Origin: Cryptomeria japonica
Lineage: Eukaryota > Streptophyta > Pinopsida > Cupressales > Cupressaceae
Direction: 5' to 3'
DNA: 64,000 bases
NCBI RefSeq assembly: GCF_030272615.1
Contig: NC_081407.1
Location: 374,079,087 to 374,143,086 of the forward strand
The position numbers and the translations under genes are program-made. This document shows positions 20,401 through 28,984 of the stretch, in pieces (position 1 is the first letter of the stretch; the number at the start of each line of letters is the position of its first letter). The notes beneath the pieces are model-generated. The model worked only from the letters and a program-made list of their open reading frames with translations. It had not been told where the DNA came from and made no database searches.

Positions 20401-21919
20401 CTTTTCCCTTAAAGTCCTCTTTGTTTTCTCTGAATAGTTTGATAACTCCTTGTTCAATTAAGACTCTTTCTGTTGCTAGGCCCTTTTCAATGACATCCTT
20501 GAATGTAGACAAACAAGCTTTTCTGAGATCATAACCAATAGCCTTGTTAACATTTTGTGTGAACATTTCCACCATTTGTTTTTGCGGGATTTCACAAGAG
20601 CATCTGCTAGCTAAGTTCCTCCATCTTTGCAAAAATGACGCAAAAGATTCTCCTTCTTTTTGTTTCGTATTGCACAAGGTAGTAACTGAGACATCTGTTT
20701 CAATGTTGTAAGAGAAATGTTGAATGAATGCCTCTGCCAAGTCACCCCATGACTTAATACCAGGAGGTAATTGAGAAAACCATTCCATCGCTTGATCTCC
20801 TAAGCTCTGTGGGAACAACCTCATTAAGTATGTTTCTTCTGCCGCTACCTCAATGCAAGCTGTGAAGAATTGTCTTATGTGTGCCTTGGGATCTCCTCTC
20901 CCTCTATATTTGTCAAATTTCGGTGTTGCAAAGTGCGGAGGAAACGGAGGCATGGGAATGCTCTTATCAAAGGGATAAGGGCATATATCTCTCATAGTAT
21001 ATGTGGGTTTTGATGTGCCCATGTCTTCCACTTTCTTTTGTAGATCTCTAATTTGTTGCTCCAAATTATTTTTGGGAGGAGATGGATTTCTTGTAGCATA
21101 TCCCATGTTTGAAACACCCATTTGAGGAGGAGCCTGTTGCATGTATGGATGATACTGATCGTAGACATGTCCATATGGAGGTCTATATTGTTGCGACATG
21201 TATGGAGCACTTGGCATAATTTCTTGTTGAGGAACCCCATATCTGTTTTGTGTGTATAAACCATATTCAATGGGCCTTTCATTTTCCATTGTGTTGCCCC
21301 CAATTTTGGCATGAGGTCTTCTTGTGTCAAAATTTTGAGGAAGTCCTTGAGTATCCATTTGTCTTGGTTGACCTATATCTTGAGCATGTGTTTGAACATA
21401 AGGCCTCCATGATGGTCTTTGAGTGTAAGTATCGTGCATTTGAGCTTGTGTATGTGGGATTGCTGGTTTCTGAAGCAAAACTGATGGTGACTCCGGCATC
21501 ATATTATTTGGTCCTCCACTATTTGGTTGAGTTTGTTGTGAAGGTCTACTTTCCATAAGTTGAGATAAGTCAAAATCATGTGGTATCTTAGCTCCACTTT
21601 GTGCCATCATGTTTAGAAAGTATTGACGATCCCTCCTCATTATCTCTTCAACCAATCTATTGAATTGAGGATCCATTATAGATTCTTGTATGTCTGCTGA
21701 TAGTATTGAAGAATTGTCCACATTATCATTGTGTGTAGCGTTGTGTATAGCGTTTGCGCTTTCCATATTTGGATTGTGTCTATAAACATTCATGTCTGGT
21801 AATGTAGTGTGCTCAGGATTGTAGAAGACATCATTGTCATACTCATAAGAACTCATGTTTACGGGTCCTTGAGCTTCTTTAGCTTTTCTCCTAGATTTTT
21901 GAAGACGGGTTTCAACCAT
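14450..21919 (-). CDS. gag-pol: E1 gag-pol polyprotein, Tat-type, 2489 aa
   Basis: One unbroken frame encoding all retrotransposition proteins. Approximate residues: Gag core 345-465 (AMEWFSQLPPG, FLQRWRNLASRC); CHHC zinc knuckle 598-611 (CEFHKSKGHKTSNC); aspartic protease with LIDGGAG, catalytic Asp 841; G-patch-like segment 1078-1130 (YGKGFKILQRFGYDG); reverse transcriptase 1466-1650 with YVDD at 1620-1623; first, worn RNase H 1763-1885; second RNase H 1911-2045 starting WQLYFDGS; integrase HHCC from His 2137 (CKQC near 2178), catalytic Asp 2207, Asp 2268 and Glu 2304 (D-35-E kept); GPY-type end near 2452; no chromodomain. Two RNase H domains mark the Tat group. The first ATG gives MVETRLQKSRRK; E2 starts in a comparable way (MPVLTRSQRRK). 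Long Gag N-terminus rich in Gln, Pro and Met. All checked catalytic residues are present, so an active element is plausible. Confidence 0.95.
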   Translation of the reverse strand: MVETRLQKSRRKAKEAQGPVNMSSYEYDNDVFYNPEHTTLPDMNVYRHNPNMESANAIHNATHNDNVDNSSILSADIQESIMDPQFNRLVEEIMRRDRQYFLNMMAQSGAKIPHDFDLSQLMESRPSQQTQPNSGGPNNMMPESPSVLLQKPAIPHTQAQMHDTYTQRPSWRPYVQTHAQDIGQPRQMDTQGLPQNFDTRRPHAKIGGNTMENERPIEYGLYTQNRYGVPQQEIMPSAPYMSQQYRPPYGHVYDQYHPYMQQAPPQMGVSNMGYATRNPSPPKNNLEQQIRDLQKKVEDMGTSKPTYTMRDICPYPFDKSIPMPPFPPHFATPKFDKYRGRGDPKAHIRQFFTACIEVAAEETYLMRLFPQSLGDQAMEWFSQLPPGIKSWGDLAEAFIQHFSYNIETDVSVTTLCNTKQKEGESFASFLQRWRNLASRCSCEIPQKQMVEMFTQNVNKAIGYDLRKACLSTFKDVIEKGLATERVLIEQGVIKLFRENKEDFKGKDKPKFWNKNKNTVNDGVVDANTVRPKFIFSGSNSTNNQVNNQTASKPRRKYTPLGEPLESVFKKLVANKVITVPDFPPYEPKVKPNWWNDDEYCEFHKSKGHKTSNCHRLKNIVQDLIDRGDIEIEGHSSNQEHEVFKEPFPKHDKGKGKVTDDQANYTRTSYNYDSTINHISMDNHISTITIKNKNPENPPQRPKIVLKGVGSSSEATSECHVTTRRGKITLPGTSSKNTNLPSTKPEYDLVEQLGKTPALISILELLRISPAHKAVLDKTLRDTAVPTDLNVDQFQAMVGYLSVPHSLTFTEADDASISQPHNAPLHIEAFIHKHRIKRVLIDGGAGLNICTLSTIRQLGYSDKAVNATNQITIKAYDDEERSSKGTVILPLRIGPVTKDVICQVLDLDLTYNILLGRPWIHEMRAVPSTYHQCIKFPHNGVEVTVNGDPNPFIYCNNLRSHTEIIIPSNREATPSSTYIDPESLKPSTSKQGELRAKFQDKGMGEYTLNQTMFLRQVMNSPKEYGRPHPNKQISIMLLKWDPTVFQKWGELEEESLYKMLYKDAEDDTHDQIIIPCENYGKGFKILQRFGYDGKSPLGLRKEGVMEPLQPELTTRREHSKGLGFLNPKIQHKKTKQIWQVKVAEVQQEDNYSTDSNEWEWGSDKSSSDYELNETFREPDEPTEEEEFYKKFRVGQEPTHKDPAQASFQGPRSGSHRMRTPVPEGATSDDNLDSLTIDTDEESAIDDLDDYLDIPEYNHIFTISLADSKNTKDLPLVHPQLIDWDQDGPPQIDTFQNDEAIVDYLGIRDDLPLGDHKAGYAIELNNMAYFGEGVGPSSRKNVKIKTKQGSYGENHTVALSDSKKVKRKDVSEGENLSEAPEDGRLDILPASYEEKSSMLVEETIKTNIGTAEVPHNIFLAQSLTEAEKARFISFFKARQVNFAWSYADMPGLDPDLVMHHLTVKPGAKPVKQKLRKMHPQVALLVKAELEKLLDVGFIRPIDYPEWISNLVPVSKPDRSIRICTDFRDINKACPKDDFPLPNIDLIVDLTAGHEMLSLMDGFSGYNQIRIAPEDQHKTSFTCPWGTFCWNVMPFGLKNAGATYQRAMTTIFHDLMHVKVEDYVDDLLVKSIDRNTHLDILSVAFDRLEKYKVRLNPKKCVFGVTSGKLLGFIVSKRGIEADPAKVKAILDMPPPKNISQLRSLQGRLQSIRRFIAQLADKCNPFQHLLHKNIKFKWDENCQQAFQALKDYLLNPPVLMPPIPNQPLLLYISATPTALGALLAQQIPDGKEKAVYYISRTLVGYELNYTPIERACLAVVFASQKLRHYMLTHKTKLIARIDPLKYLLNKATLTGRLAKWVMILSEFDIEYVDRKAIKGQAIADQLADAPMIDDVPLQSEFPDESILTISPAKPWQLYFDGSYTQHGAGAGILFITPQGDSIPKSYRLSFPCTNNIAEYEALTTGLRIAVQWKIQELRVFGDSQLVIRQATDDYQTKDEKLMPYKQLVDDLKQHFAKIEFEQIPREQNRAADAMATIASLIDLPQNETYYVDNLLIPSYEITLTERICVVGPESQLYGSIFTYLRDNILPPDLSNNQRRTFIRQSSRYVILADILYRRGLDGTLLRCLESDEAQIALREVHEGICGPHTSGPTLAKKLIRTGYYWPTMEKDAYQFVKKCKQCQIHGDLIHAPAQELQPLASPWPFCQWGLDLIGKIHPPSSNGHKFIITATEYFTKWIEAVPLTQVTGKQIATFILNYIICRYGIPTSIITDNGRPFKNQDVHELYERFHISHRFSTPYYPQGNGQAEASNKTILKILKKTVDDAGRNWHVQLNPALWAYRTSVRTPTGATPYSLVYGAEAILPIEVELPSLRVSLRNIINDEDYRVSRLQELELLEERRHTAFNHLKAYQQRMSRSYNHKVKPRTFEVGDLVLRENPKNQQDREKKGKFEPNWLGPYIITAAYGSGAYQLSTTEGESLEDPINSMHLRRFYT

Positions 21920-22410
21920 GAACTAGGTGTTAGACCAATATGTGAGAGACTTAGACGAAAATGACAAGGGTATGTAAGACCAAGAGTTGTATGGAGTGTA
22001 AATGAATCTGAAGTTTACTTGCAATGTCCAAAGTGTAAGACCAAGTATGTATGTTGTAGAGTAGGTGTGACTTCCAAAGAGAGGATAGTTTCTCTTGATG
22101 AGGTAAGCTGACCTTGACTCTAAGTAAGACCAAATGAGACCCAAAGGTAAGAAACCTTGATGAGGGATCACTTAGCAAAGTGTTGTAGTATGTAGTGTGT
22201 TGACAAAGTATAGTGAGGACAAGCAAGTGACTTTTGACTCAAGTTTAGACAAGTATGACTGTAAAATGAGGTATGAAGCAATGATGGACTGTGTAAGACC
22301 TTAGAACAGGCTGAATGCTAGATGAACCTGAAGAGATAACCTAGGAAGCTCAAGTGTGCCGAAACTGATTTCTTTGTTTGCTTGACTGTTAAACTTTTTT
22401 CAAATCCTGA

Positions 22411-22686
22411 CACAGACGCCTCTGTATACTTCACAGACGCGGTTTTAAGACACAGACGCTATTCTGTTTGACACAAACGTGATTCTGAGATTTCCTGTTG
22501 ATGTTTGCTAAGACTGACAGATTTTTGCAATTGTGGACACAGACGCGCCTGTATACTTCACAGACGCTATTTCCAGACACAGACGTGTCTCTGTTCGACA
22601 CAGACGCTGATAAAAACACAGACGCTATTCTGTACTTCACAGACGCGTTTATCAGACACAGACGCGGTTTTAACAGACACAGACGC
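22411..22686 (-). repeat. Array B: 12 x GCGTCTGTG motif near gag-pol start
   Basis: On the plus strand the copies read CACAGACGC at 22411, 22432, 22451, 22472 (CACAAACGT), 22538, 22559, 22578, 22599, 22617, 22638, 22657 and 22678. Steps are 21, 19, 21, then a 66-base gap, then 21, 19, 21, 18, 21, 19, 21. On the minus strand, the sense strand of gag-pol, this is the same motif as array A. Confidence 0.92.
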
Positions 22687-23907
22687 GTTTCTGTAACCTT
22701 AGTGCAATCTTTCCTATCTGTGAATTTGTTTTGCTGTGACCAAATCTGATTTTTCGACTGTTTTTCGTGACAAGAGGACACAGTGTTGATGACCCAATGT
22801 TTGCAGACTGTTTAGACTCCAAAAAGTGTGTTGTTTGATGTAAAAAGTTTTTTGCATACACTTGAAGACACAAAAGACACAATGTTTTGCTGTTTTGTCT
22901 TGATTGTTTGAGTGTTTATCATAAGTCAAGCACAATTCTTATGGCTGGCCAGGACAATAATTGTTGATCCCACATGGGGTTTTACCCCCGAGGCTACGCT
23001 ATTCAGAGCGGATACTTAGATGCTTGACCTCACTGGCTCCACCCTCGGCACTCACTTCTCGGGTCAGCCAAGCATCAGTCCCCATGAAAACTCCCCATGG
23101 CGAACTTTGTATCTCTACTAAGAACCGTATGTGTGTGGGCCGCTACCAGAGGTCCGACCTCCTGCCTCAACAACTAGAAGGATTTGGGCATCTAAAACAA
23201 TGAGGTGCTAGTAAGGGCATCCGCTCGTGTGGCCATACATGCGGCACTTTCAGCTCTGTAAATACAGAAGGCTCCCAGCCGGTAGGGGTTACGCCCTACA
23301 AATGATCAAATAAATTTGATCAAACGGGTTTATGGGGAGACATAGTGTCGGTATGAACTAATCAGCACACGTTATTCATAGTTTTCACCATGAATACATT
23401 TGATTATAGTGGCTTGGAAGAAGATGGCTTTTCTTTTGCTACCACTTGGGTCGTTCTCTTCTCACTAGTAGTCCTAATGACCACACGGGAAGACAGGCCC
23501 TCTAAAGAATAAACACAAAGAGCCTATTGCTCAAGACACAAAAGACAATGGTTCAATTTTAGTGCACCAATCGAAGTGTTTGCTAAGCTATGAAGACAAG
23601 GCACACAAATAAAATTACAAAACCCTAGCTAAGGCCCTGCAACAAAATTGTTAGTAGTTTGGGTTGTTTCAAATGATAACCCCTTCCTGCAAACACACAA
23701 GTTAGGTAAATTTTAAGAAAAACCCAAAAAGACTTTGTGAAAAGGGGCCTTCAACAAAAACGTATTTGCCTCCAAAGCAAGCTGCACAAACCAGGTTAGC
23801 TAGATCTGCAAAGGTTAGCCAAAAATAAACCAGATCTGAAAACCCTAAGTACAAAATCCGAAAAGCCGAATCGAAAAACTTGAAAAAAATTTGCAAAAAA
23901 CAGAATG

Positions 23908-24163
23908 CACAGACGCTGTTATACCAGACACAGACGCGTCTGTCCGACACAGACGCGGTTATGTGATTTGCAGACGTGATTTCATAACACAGACGCCTCT
24001 ATATTCTTCAGACGCGATCAGAGGGTTCACAGACGCGATTCGGGATCACAGACGCGACTTTCGGAAACCTGCAAAAATAGAAAATGACAGAAACACAGAC
24101 GCGATAAAAGATGTCACAGACGCCTCTGAAATACAAAAACGCGATCCGAACACTCGCAGACGC
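23908..24163 (-). repeat. Array C: 12 x GCGTCTGTG motif near primer site
   Basis: Plus-strand CACAGACGC or a close variant at 23908, 23929, 23948, 23969, 23988, 24007, 24028, 24047, 24094, 24115, 24134 and 24155. Steps are 19 or 21 except one 47-base gap. Ends about 90 bases before the primer binding site. Confidence 0.9.
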
Positions 24164-24254
24164 GAAAAAAACCTAAAATGTCGTCGAAATCGTCCGATCT
24201 GCAACTTCAAAAATGCAAAATCTGCAACAAAATGTTAAATGCAAAGGGACAAGA

Positions 24255-24272
24255 GTCCCACCGGGCGTGCCA
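24255..24272 (-). promoter_or_regulatory. E1 primer binding site
   Basis: Minus strand TGGCACGCCCGGTGGGAC begins three bases after the 5' LTR, the position and TGG start expected for a site pairing with a tRNA 3' end (CCA). I have not assigned the tRNA. Confidence 0.8.
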
Positions 24273-24275
24273 AAA

Positions 24276-25054
24276 TGTATATGGTGAAAATGGATAGCAA
24301 TAAACAACAATATTGAAAGACTAAAATGGATTCAACCACCAAACCCTAGCCTAACAATGAACAAAGATCCACCATAACATATGAAGATAACCTAAGACAA
24401 TGCAAAATAACTCAATAAATCACAAAGATTATACCATCACATGTCCACTAGGGTTTTTGATCTCCATTCTTCCTATCTCCATTGATCTTGTTTGATATGC
24501 TTGCTCTCAGATTTTTGTATGCACAAGAGCTCAACAAAGAACGGAATGTGGTTGCAAGTAGGATCGTAGTGTAGCCAAGTCCTCCAAAATCAGTCATTAG
24601 GGTCCTTGGTAATGAAGAAAGCATCTCCTTAAATAGAAGACACAATAGAAAATGGAGGGTTAAGATTGAGAGGTGTAAAAAGAGAGGTCGGCTAGGATTA
24701 GAGGGTAGGTATAAGAAATACCAAAATAATGAAAGGGGTAGGTAGTGTAGGAAATAAGAGATGAATGACATGTGTCATGTGTAGAAAAGGTTAATGAATT
24801 AATTAAATAAATAAAGATTTATTTAATTAATAGAAGAAGTAGGGTAATTAAATAAATAAAATATTTATTTAATTTAGGAAAGGGATAATTTAAATAAATA
24901 AATGTATTTATTTAAATGAGAAATAAGGCTAGAAGAGGATAAATGAATTAATTAAATAAATAAAGATTTATTTAATTAATAGAAGAATTAAGCTAAAGTA
25001 ATTAAATAAATAAAATATTTATTTAATTAGACATGACAATTTTAGGTGTCTACA
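24276..25054 (-). repeat. E1 5' LTR
   Basis: 779 bp, TG...CA, no difference seen by eye from the 3' LTR, including the five AT-rich palindromes. As the 5' LTR it should carry the promoter for gag-pol, but I could not place a convincing TATA box. Confidence 0.95.
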
Positions 25055-25056
25055 TT

Positions 25057-25376
25057 GGGGTAGGTAGTGTAGGAAATAAGAGATGAATGACATGTGTCAT
25101 GTGTAGAAAAGGTTAATGAATTAATTAAATAAATAAAGATTTATTTAATTAATAGAAGAAGTAGGGTAATTAAATAAATAAAATATTTATTTAATTTAGG
25201 AAAGGGATAATTTAAATAAATAAATGTATTTATTTAAATGAGAAATAAGGCTAGAAGAGGATAAATGAATTAATTAAATAAATAAAGATTTATTTAATTA
25301 ATAGAAGAATTAAGCTAAAGTAATTAAATAAATAAAATATTTATTTAATTAGACATGACAATTTTAGGTGTCTACA
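25057..25376 (-). repeat. Extra 320-bp partial LTR outside the E1 5' LTR
   Basis: Repeats the LTR segment 24735-25054 (GGGGTAGG... to ...GTGTCTACA) in the same orientation after the two bases tt. It holds all five palindromes. The target duplication gtccc follows it directly at 25377-25381, so this copy lies inside the integrated unit. Confidence 0.92.
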
Positions 25377-25820
25377 GTCCCAAATCACCTTATTTAGATA
25401 AAACAAATGGAAAACAAGACAAAAACTAAAATTTGACCATTGCAAGCATGAGGGTGCTCTTGCACCACTCACATTGACAAATATAAACGAAAGGAATCAA
25501 AAGCATCCAGTGATAATTACCACTAGTCAAATATGACCATTACCATTAAATTTTATTTTGATTGAGATAAGGAGTTTTGTAGGGTTAATTCAATGTTTTA
25601 GAAAGCTTATCAAATCATATTCCACAATTGTAATGCTTTATGAAGAGGGGAAAAATGAGCAAGTTTGGATTAGATGGTTAGTATTCAAATAAAGAATTCA
25701 AACACATAAAAACATAAAATGACTATTTATACCTTTCTAATTTTGCCATCTCCTTTGGATTGGATGTTCGGTGAAGTGAAGAATGAAACCCTTCCTCACT
25801 TGAATGGATTGATCCTTGAT

Positions 25821-28580
25821 GGGTGTGTGGAATGCTCTCCAAGTGCTCAACAAGATAAGTTGGATTTGATAGGATTTTAGATGGATTTTGGATTTGGAAG
25901 ATTGAAGGAAGAAGAGAGAGGAGAAAAGAGAAGCATGAGGATGCTATGAGAAGAAATGGATCCTTTTGTGAGGAAATGATCATCCAACTTATAGATTGGA
26001 GGAGGCCAATGAAGGGCGAAGATTGATTTCCTTATGGAGGGTTGAGATTGATTTGAGATAGAAGGCATGGATCAAGGGTGCCTTGGGAAAATAAACAGTA
26101 ATATAAAATTCCTTGGAGAAAGGGGGGAGAAATTTGAATTTCAAAATGAGGAATTAAAAATTCCAAAATGAGGATGCATTGATGGATCCAAAGAAATTTG
26201 AATTTCTTTGAGAGACTCAATGTTGATGTGACATGAGTGGGAATACAAAATTGAAGGATAATGATAAGCATGATTATGAGAGATTCTAGAAGGATTAATT
26301 AGGTTGAGTGAGATTAGGAAAAAGTGATCTATAGGTATCACATGAATAGGTTAATTAATTAAAATTAATTAACTGAGTGGGGTTTAGAGGAAATAACTAT
26401 TGAAGGGACTTTAGAAAAATAGGGAAATAATTAATTTGTTTGATAAATTAATTATTGGACAATAGTGATAGGATTAATTAAATTGGATTTAATTGACATT
26501 GAGAGGAATAAGGTTAACACAATTAAGTCAATTAATTATGTTGACAGGCTTAGGTTGATTAAATACTAATTTTAAGTGTCTAAATTTTGCCCCTCTTTGA
26601 TATAGTGTCGTGAAATCATGTTATATCAAAGAAGAATAAAATATAGTGAAAGAAAAGGATACAGACTAGTAGCATGATGCCCTAGTTATAAGATGAGGAA
26701 GAATGATAAGGAGGAAGGATGATGAGGAAGTAGTTGTATGCCCCCTCGAGAGGACATGCGGGTTTGAAGAACACAGGCGTGCTCTCGAAAAGGATGAGAA
26801 GACAAGGTGATGAAAGGATAAAAATGATGAAAGAGGGAATGAGGATGGATTGGGGTGTTTGTAAATGAAATGAGATAAAGAAATGATAAATGGATTAGAT
26901 TTCTTGTTGATCAGATAGTGGAGAGAGAACCTAGATTTGATATTTCCATGGATAGTCTACACCACTTATTATAAGAATCGGGATGATATGAAGATTCAAG
27001 GCGTGCACTGACGCTCAGTCAAAAAGGAATGCCTTGCACACAATCATGCAAGTGTTGATAAACACTAATGCAAGGTTTCTAGATCATACAAGGAAAACCT
27101 TCAAACACACTATGCCATGAAAACTATGCCCCATTATACACGAGTGAAGACATACCAAGATATAGGATGATCAAGGTAGTCCTGGACAAGTATAGTCCTA
27201 GGATAGAAGATGAAAATAAAAGCGAAAAAGATCAAGCATGCAATCAATATGTAGATGACCAATTGACATCTCTTTCCAAGAGTAGGACATGGATTTCGAT
27301 AAACCACCAGACTAGGGAAGGATGCATCCCAATGGGCAGGTGATGGATTTGGATGAATTGCCAGACATGGGAAGGATTCATCCCAATGGGCAGAGTGATC
27401 GATGACAAAAGACAAGTTGGATATGCAAGATCTATTGCTTGGATTTGATTATCAAAGTATGGATGGGTTCTTGGATTTGGCACAAGTTAGTGTAAGCTCA
27501 GGTAGATGAGAAGAGATCGGTTGATGGATTGGATAAGATGGAAGAAGGATAAATGATTAGATAGGATGAAAAAGGGGGATGAATGATTGAGTAGGATTGG
27601 ATTGAGGAAGGGATTAATGATTGAATTGGAAGAGATGGAGAATATGATTGGATGAGATAGGATTGGATTAGAAATTGGATCGGATGGGGTGGATTGGTGG
27701 ATATGATTTGATTAAATTGAACCAATGACAAGGGAGAACCAAGGATTGGTAAAAGAATGGATGGATGGATGGAGAGATTGTTTGGATAGGAGACAAATGG
27801 GTTGTGTGGAATTCTCTCCAAGTGCTCAACAAGATAGGTTAGATTTTATATGATTTTGGATGGATTTTAGATGGATTTTGGATTTGGAAGATTTGAAGGA
27901 AGAAGAGAGAGGAGAAAATGGGCAGCATGAGGATGCTATGCGAAGAATTGGATCCTTTTGTGAGGAAATGATCATACAACTTATAGATTGGAGGAGGCCA
28001 ATGAAGGGCCAAGATTGATTTCCTTATGGAGGGTTGAGATTGATTTGAGATAGAAGGCATGGATCAAGGGTGCCTTGGGAAAATAAATAGGAAATTTATA
28101 AAATTCCTTGGGGAAAAGAGAGGAGGAATGTGAATTTCAAAATGAGGAATAAAACATTCCAAAATAAGGATTCATTGAGGGATTCAAAAAAATTTGAATT
28201 TCTTTGAGAGACTCAATGTTGATGTGACATGAGTGGGAATCTAAAAATTGAAGGATAAGGATAAGCATGATTATGAGAGATTTTAGAAGTATTAAATAGG
28301 TTAAGTGGGATCAAGAAAAAGTGATTTGTAGGAATCACATGACTAGGTTAATTTATTAGAATTAATTAACTGAGTGGGTTTAGAGGAATTAATTATTGAG
28401 ATGACTTTAAAAGAATTGGGGAATAATTAATTTATTTGATAAATTAATTAATAGACAATTGAGATAGGATTAATTAAATTAGATTTCATTAACATCAGGA
28501 GGAATAAGGATAACACAATTAAGTTAATTAATTATGTTGACAGGATTAAATTAATTAAATATTAATTTTAGATGTCTACA
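25821..28580 (-). mobile_element. E3: decayed, internally shortened Tat-type element
   Basis: Two direct repeats, 25821-26584 and 27799-28580, share GTGTGTGGAATGCTCTCC, AGTGCTCAACAAGATA, AGGAGGCCAATGAAGGG and the ending TTAATTTTARRTGTCTAMA, with many differences. The left copy is followed by TTTTGCCCCTCTTTGA, the polypurine signature of E1 and E2, so the element is on the minus strand and the left copy is its 3' LTR. Only 1.2 kb of internal sequence remains (26585-27798), without gag or pol. It includes two copies of GGGAAGGATKCATCCC (27314 and 27369) like the E2 hairpin repeat. The left LTR may begin further left; I could not place its TG end. Palindromes such as GTTAATTAATT/AATTAATTAAC near 26350 recall the E1 U3. 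Confidence 0.65.
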
Positions 28581-28984
28581 CTTTATATATAGATTTTTGT
28601 TGTTTATATTCATATTGTTGATTACATAGGCAAATATTCATTTAACTTTATAAAAAGGTAGCCACCAAATACACCAAATAGTTTGAGCAAAAATTAATCA
28701 TATCAATTATAAATAATCATTTATATATAACAAAATGCACAATAATCAACATAATGAACAAATTTTGTATGTATCGAATATGTATATCAATATCGATAAA
28801 ATACACAATAATGAACACAATACACATTTATTGGATCTAATATCAACATTTATATATATCAAAAAAGGCATATATGTCAAGTGAATACAAGTTTTACAAA
28901 AATGTGGCATATGCCATGTCGAAATCGATATACAATAAAAATGTAGAATATATCTACATGTATTGGTCATTCAATGACCACAAA
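28581..28984. other. AT-rich, nothing recognised
   Basis: TATATA-rich sequence between E3 and the decayed multi-exon gene. No supported feature. Confidence 0.4.

Larger units (their letters stand above)
21920..24254 (-). other. E1 leader between primer site and gag-pol
   Basis: About 2.3 kb without a supported gene. In plus-strand order it has array B (22411-22686), a middle block (22960-23560) and array C (23908-24163). The middle block shares landmarks with E2's leader: ACCACTTGGGTCGTTCTC at 23451 versus CCCACTTAGGTCGTTCCCC at 46371, each followed by a CTAAAGA phrase. A minus-strand TTTGCAG|G at about 23688 resembles a splice acceptor, and E2 has the same phrase near 46633, so leader splicing is possible but unproven. 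Confidence 0.6.
8831..25376 (-). mobile_element. E1: intact Ty3/Gypsy element, Tat group, with antisense PMD gene
   Basis: Full-length LTR retrotransposon of 16.5 kb read on the minus strand, flanked by the 5-bp target duplication gtccc (8826-8830 and 25377-25381). Order in its own direction: partial extra LTR (25376-25057), 5' LTR (25054-24276), primer binding site, 2.3-kb leader with two motif arrays, gag-pol (21919-14450), spacer, antisense PMD gene (9955-12760 on the plus strand), polypurine tract, 3' LTR (9609-8831). The two LTRs show no difference by eye and gag-pol is open throughout, so insertion was very recent. The Tat assignment rests on the dual RNase H and large size, with an extra ORF between pol and the 3' LTR. 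Joining the flanks across the element restores a smooth sequence (ATTAATGGTCCC then AAATCACC). Confidence 0.93.
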
